A program made the translations under genes and the position numbers. The notes beneath the pieces are model-generated. The model worked only from the letters and a program-made list of their open reading frames with translations, ran no database searches and was not told where the DNA came from. 64,000 nt of DNA, from assembly GCF_008033235.1 (NCBI RefSeq), contig NZ_CP042432.1, positions 2,852,001 through 2,916,000 on the forward strand. Direction: 5' to 3'. This DNA comes from Anseongella ginsenosidimutans (GTDB lineage Bacteria > Bacteroidota > Bacteroidia > Sphingobacteriales > Sphingobacteriaceae). Below are positions 63,959 to 64,000 of the stretch, piece after piece (position 1 is the stretch's first letter; every line of letters starts with the position of its first letter).

Positions 63959-64000
63959 ATGAAAAAATTACTTTTCCTTCTCGGTGCAGGACTGCTCTTC
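63959..64000 (+). CDS. Start of an exported protein, cut by the window end
   Basis: The 14 codons seen read MKKLLFLLGAGLLF, a typical signal peptide start. It lies 8 bp after the thioredoxin gene and may be a second thioredoxin-like protein, but the sequence stops here. Confidence 0.6.
   Translation, partial: MKKLLFLLGAGLLF

Noticed and set aside
1-64000. tRNA, rRNA, riboswitch, prophage and insertion sequence searches by eye
   Set aside because: No cloverleaf, rRNA-like segment, transposase, integrase or known riboswitch core was recognised; small RNA genes could still be missed.

Overview
The window is a 64 kb chromosomal piece of a free-living member of the phylum Bacteroidota, at roughly 50% GC. 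The evidence is a SusC/SusD outer-membrane pair, a TonB receptor paired with a DUF4249 lipoprotein, a fused hisB (phosphatase plus dehydratase), many lipoproteins, -7 boxes of the Bacteroidota form TAnnTTTG, and few Shine-Dalgarno sequences. No phage, insertion sequence, rRNA, tRNA or CRISPR array was seen. I cannot place it below phylum level.

Layout. 0-4.3 kb: DUF1501 (frameshifted) and a PSD1/DUF1549/DUF1553 cytochrome-type protein. 4.6-6 kb: a MerR regulator and an M23 peptidase. 6.1-13.6 kb, plus strand: alaS, a Tat-exported sugar isomerase-like protein, gatB, a TlpA thioredoxin, and a PhoB/PhoR-like two-component pair. 13.6-19 kb: a beta-helix protein, an RluA-type pseudouridine synthase, two envelope proteins, a cupin, then a 105-bp palindrome and a GC-rich repeat array. 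19-23.2 kb: arginine genes (speA, arginase, argS). 23.3-25.4 kb: a repeat-built coiled-coil membrane protein, 3-hydroxyacyl-CoA dehydrogenase, and an orphan protease-propeptide-like lipoprotein. 25.7-35.4 kb: SusC/SusD, bioD/bioF, GH92 mannosidase, cutC. 35.4-43.7 kb: mnmD, an MBL-rhodanese fusion, valS, dnaJ/grpE, ftsE. 43.8-48.6 kb: a TonB receptor with two frameshifts, DUF4249, a LuxC-type acyl-CoA reductase, ferredoxin. 48.6-50.6 kb: a small unknown, a universal stress protein and an oxidoreductase. 50.6-59.3 kb: a complete histidine operon on the minus strand (hisG-D-C-B-[repeat block]-H-A-F-IE) followed by a WD40 gene. 59.3-64 kb: a TrmH-type methyltransferase, mutS, a DUF3298 lipoprotein, a thioredoxin, and the first codons of another exported protein.

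Most notable observations. (1) An unannotated 18-codon leader ORF upstream of hisG carries six His codons, four of them consecutive, downstream of a good -7 box. It looks like a histidine attenuation leader. Its first 12 nt are inverted-repeated just before a T-run upstream of hisG. (2) The his operon is interrupted by about 500 bp of degenerate short repeats whose two halves are in opposite orientation. (3) The TonB receptor is broken at an in-phase A AAA AAG G slippery site and again at a C-run; DUF1501 is broken at a G-run. All three need the same -1 correction at homopolymers, so sequencing error must be excluded. (4) Several conserved enzymes (ValS, MnmD, the MBL-rhodanese, GrpE, perhaps AlaS) carry in-frame low-complexity repeat inserts. 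(5) A 105-bp palindrome overlaps a stop codon and adjoins an array of 111-149-bp units.
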